Assembly (NCBI GenBank): GCA_002728035.1
Contig: PBUZ01000040.1
Location: 21,238 to 26,764 of the forward strand
DNA length: 5,527 nucleotides
Reading direction: 5' to 3'
Origin: Methanobacteriota archaeon
GTDB taxonomy: Archaea; Thermoplasmatota; Poseidoniia; Poseidoniales; Poseidoniaceae
The position numbers and the translations under genes are program-made. Shown piece by piece: positions 3,303-5,527 of the stretch; within the stretch, counting starts at the first letter, position 1, and every line of letters starts with the position of its first letter. The notes under the pieces were generated by a model, which saw only the letters and a list, made by a program, of their open reading frames with translations, was not told the origin of the DNA and made no database searches.

Positions 3303-5527
3303 CAACCTCCAACGCTTGAGCAAAGCGCCTTTGTCCAGCACACGGATGCGAACAACACCACGGGTTGGTTAGCGGGTGCAAGTGGAGCAAATTACGAACG
3401 AATTACAGGGGCAATACCGCTCGAAAATGGGAGCATGATCGTTGCCGGAACCTTTGAGCAATCCATCGAATTCTACGGGGATGTCGTGGGCTACTCAAGC
3501 AGCGATTCAAATTTCGGCATTGATTTCTTCATCGCATGGATCGATGAAAACGGAACATGGACCAATACGCTTTCTGGGAGCAGTGAGTACCTTGACGGTA
3601 TCTCAGCGATGGATGTGTTGAACGATGGAACAATCATCGTGGCTGGGACCTTCTGCGACATGTCGTTTTCAACAACCTGCAACCTCACGCTCGGTTCACT
3701 CGACCCATTGAACAAAACTTCGGATGAAGACGAGAACGCCGTGTTCGTCGCTGCCTTGACGGAAGACGGCGATTGGTTGTGGGCCAAATCGTTCTCAAAC
3801 GCGTACCAAATGTCCGTCGTGGACTTGATGGTCACACCCTCCAACGAGATTCACCTTGGATTGCTGCACAGGGGCGAATTTATTGTCGAAAACAACACGT
3901 CGCCTGGAACGGATTCAGAGGAGTCAATGGTCTTGCTGGGGTTGAATGGAAATGGAGAATATCTCTTCCTCCATACCGTGTTTTCGACGACCGCCCTTGA
4001 CGACAATGGACATCTTTGCCACGATGCAAGCGGACAAACTTACTTCGCTCTCAACATCTTTGAAACAACACTCTTTGGTGATATTGAATTGACCTCGGTA
4101 GGGGGCTCGAACATTGCCGTCGGCCATTACAACCCCGACGGATGGGTGTGGGCAAGCGCTGCTGGCGGCTCAGGCGACAGCACCGTGAAGGCCTGCGCAC
4201 CTCATCCAAACGGCGGAATAGGTCTTGTCGGAGATTATCTGCAAAACATGACCGTTGGCGAGTGGGAACTGCCCAATTCCGTTTGGGTTGACCTCTTCGA
4301 AGCCCATGTCTCCTCAACGGGAGCATGGATGCACGCAGCTGCCCATGGAGGCAACGGTGCTGACCATGCGGCGGGCGTGTTGATCTCTGACCAAGGTGAC
4401 TGGATCATCGCCGGACATACCACCGGTTCAATGACGCTTGGTGAATTCACCCTCACCGACCGGGACGGTATCAACGACGGAAACCATCACGACATCTTCC
4501 TCGCCCAACACCAAAGCGATGGGACATGGGATTGGGCGCTTTCAGCAGGTGGCAACGGCAACGAAATGGCCAACGGTTTGATGATGAGCACGTCTGGTTC
4601 TCCGGTGGTGTCCTTCATCGCCAACGCTGATGGCACCTATGGCATGCATACCTTTGACCAACGTCAACAATACGATATGGGGCTTTGGTTGTACGAAACA
4701 GATGTTGACATGGACGGCGTGTTGGACGGCGTCGACAATTGCCCAAAAATCGCTAACGGAGACCAGTCCAATCTCGATGGAGATGCCTACGGCGATGCAT
4801 GCGATGACGACACCGATGGTGATGGTGTCAGCAACGAGGTCGATGATTGTCCGACGGGAGAGGTCGGATGGGCCGCCAATGCCAACAGCGACCACGACAG
4901 CGATGGTTGTCGCGACCTCAACGAAGACTTGGACGATGATGAAGACGGCATATTCGATTCCAGCGACCTTTGCCCGAAGGGTCCAATCGGCTGGATTTCC
5001 ACCGAAGAAAACGACATCGAACGAGACGGGTGTTCAGACCAAGACAACGACGGGGACGGGTTTGTTGACCAAGCAGACAATTGCCCTTCAGAGGCGAACC
5101 CAACCCAAGCAGACCTCGACAACGACGGCGTGGGCGATGCGTGCGATGCTGACAAAGATGGGGACGGCATTTCTGTACCTGATGACAATTGTCCGAACGA
5201 TATCGACGCTTGGGTTTCCTTTTCTTGGAACGACTACGACGGGGACGGATGCCAAGACGAAACGAGCGATGACGATGACGATGATGACGGCGTGCTCGAT
5301 GTCAACGACGATTGTTTGCTCGGCGAGAAAAACTGGATCGACCAAGACCCCGCCGCGGTTGACCACGATAGCGACGGTTGCCTTGATGCGACCGAAGACG
5401 ATGACGACGACAACGATGACAAGAAAGACCCCCTCGACCGCTGCCCGAGAGGACTTGTCGGTGTTGCACAACCCGGTCAAGACCTCGACGGTGACGGGTG
5501 CATCGATGCCGTTGAAGACGATGATGA
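3219..5527 (+). CDS. Large secreted protein: propeller-like repeats followed by TSP3-like Asp-rich repeats (3' end outside window)
   Basis: One frame stays open from ATG 3219 to the window edge (769 codons); an in-frame TGA at 3213 limits the start, with Met6 (3234) as the alternative. Residues 1-28 are a signal peptide. Residues about 45-494 hold seven motifs of the form G-x-W-x-W-A-x-S with centres at W50, W114, W186, Y248, W309, W370 and W437, spaced 61-72 residues apart, each followed after about 20-25 residues by a (G/N)-x-I-x-(V/L)-(A/G)-G type strand such as GSMIVAGTF, GTIIVAGTF and GDWIIAGHT. This suggests a seven-bladed beta-propeller. From residue 495 on is an Asp-rich array of thrombospondin type 3-like repeats (DxDxDGxxD, DNCP, GDACD), which in known proteins bind calcium. 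The product is probably exported and surface-attached or released; any C-terminal anchor lies beyond the window. I do not recognise a specific named protein. An adhesive, particle-binding or carbohydrate-binding role is possible but unproven. Confidence 0.88.
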   Translation, partial: MRLVPMYAVLFAVMLCMAFVPQGHQAFSQPPTLEQSAFVQHTDANNTTGWLAGASGANYERITGAIPLENGSMIVAGTFEQSIEFYGDVVGYSSSDSNFGIDFFIAWIDENGTWTNTLSGSSEYLDGISAMDVLNDGTIIVAGTFCDMSFSTTCNLTLGSLDPLNKTSDEDENAVFVAALTEDGDWLWAKSFSNAYQMSVVDLMVTPSNEIHLGLLHRGEFIVENNTSPGTDSEESMVLLGLNGNGEYLFLHTVFSTTALDDNGHLCHDASGQTYFALNIFETTLFGDIELTSVGGSNIAVGHYNPDGWVWASAAGGSGDSTVKACAPHPNGGIGLVGDYLQNMTVGEWELPNSVWVDLFEAHVSSTGAWMHAAAHGGNGADHAAGVLISDQGDWIIAGHTTGSMTLGEFTLTDRDGINDGNHHDIFLAQHQSDGTWDWALSAGGNGNEMANGLMMSTSGSPVVSFIANADGTYGMHTFDQRQQYDMGLWLYETDVDMDGVLDGVDNCPKIANGDQSNLDGDAYGDACDDDTDGDGVSNEVDDCPTGEVGWAANANSDHDSDGCRDLNEDLDDDEDGIFDSSDLCPKGPIGWISTEENDIERDGCSDQDNDGDGFVDQADNCPSEANPTQADLDNDGVGDACDADKDGDGISVPDDNCPNDIDAWVSFSWNDYDGDGCQDETSDDDDDDDGVLDVNDDCLLGEKNWIDQDPAAVDHDSDGCLDATEDDDDDNDDKKDPLDRCPRGLVGVAQPGQDLDGDGCIDAVEDDD
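3363..4700 (+). repeat. Seven propeller-like blade repeats within the secreted protein
   Basis: Divergent protein repeats of 61-72 residues are marked by GWLAGASG, TWTNTLSG, DWLWAKSF, EYLFLHTVF, GWVWASAAGG, AWMHAAAHGG and TWDWALSAGG. The last three are most alike and share the ending AGG or HGG. The fourth unit has Tyr in place of Trp and is the most degenerate. The pattern resembles the SBBP-type beta-propeller repeats found in bacterial and archaeal secreted proteins. Cysteine pairs at 146/154 and 267/326 could form disulfides, which fits an extracellular domain. The DNA itself is not visibly repeated. Confidence 0.65.
4701..5527 (+). repeat. Thrombospondin type 3-like calcium-binding repeat array (continues past window)
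   Basis: At least seven Asp-rich units start at residue 495. Units 1 and 4 are canonical TSP3, with DNCP, then Asn/Gln, then D-x-D-x-x-GDACD. Units 2, 3, 5, 6 and 7 are a different form with CPTGEVGW, CPKGPIGW, CPNDIDAW, CLLGEKNW and CPRGLVGV, each followed by a D-x-D-x-DGC-x-D calcium-loop motif. Two Asp-run segments are very acidic: seven consecutive Asp codons at 5268-5288 and five at 5397-5411. Known TSP3 arrays bind many calcium ions and stiffen into rods; here that function is inferred. Confidence 0.85.

Noticed and set aside
4787..5480. Ser-rich and Val/Ile-rich minus-strand open frames opposite the TSP3 array
   Set aside because: Reverse complements of GAC/GAT-rich repeats naturally read as stop-free Ser, Val or Ile strings; the forward frame shows authentic calcium-binding repeats.
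4701..5527. CRISPR array or DNA tandem repeat in the Asp-rich region
   Set aside because: The repetition is at the protein level with variable unit length and no identical direct repeats with unique spacers.

Overview
The window looks archaeal, and most likely comes from a marine Thermoplasmatota lineage such as Poseidoniales (Marine Group II). It begins with the tail of an archaeal-type uS11 gene followed 16 nt later by RNA polymerase subunit Rpo3 (subunit D), an order specific to archaea. Next comes an archaeal-type pantoate kinase. The window ends in a very large secreted protein with a propeller-like domain and many Asp-rich calcium-binding repeats, a type common in planktonic Euryarchaeota. 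The finer taxonomic call is inference from gene content; no rRNA is present.

Layout. Positions 1-81 are the C-terminus of ribosomal protein uS11. Positions 98-1030 encode Rpo3, with a good Shine-Dalgarno. Positions 1075-2103 (or from a TTG at 1027) encode a GHMP-superfamily pantoate kinase of archaeal CoA biosynthesis, in the place where many archaea carry the eL18-uL13-uS9 genes. On the opposite strand, 3124-2087 encodes a predicted PD-(D/E)XK nuclease of the TPD-motif family, the family of human CDIN1 (C15orf41); its 3' end overlaps the kinase 3' end by 17 bp. A 94-bp divergent intergenic region (3125-3218) holds a perfect 7-bp inverted repeat and a weak TATA-like element. From 3219 to the window edge runs a single open frame (769 codons visible, no stop). 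It encodes a signal peptide, a domain with seven regularly spaced Trp/aromatic motifs (probable seven-bladed beta-propeller), and a thrombospondin type 3-like Asp-rich array that continues out of the window.

How the genes relate. The first three genes share strand and tight spacing and are probably one transcription unit linking translation, transcription and CoA synthesis. The nuclease and the secreted protein are transcribed divergently and show no obvious functional link. There is no sign of mobile elements, CRISPR, tRNA or rRNA. The most notable items are the archaeal CDIN1-like nuclease, the architecture of the secreted protein with a non-canonical Cys/Trp version of the TSP3 repeat, and an Rpo3 that keeps the Rpb3-like zinc loop but has no cysteines for a domain-3 Fe-S cluster.
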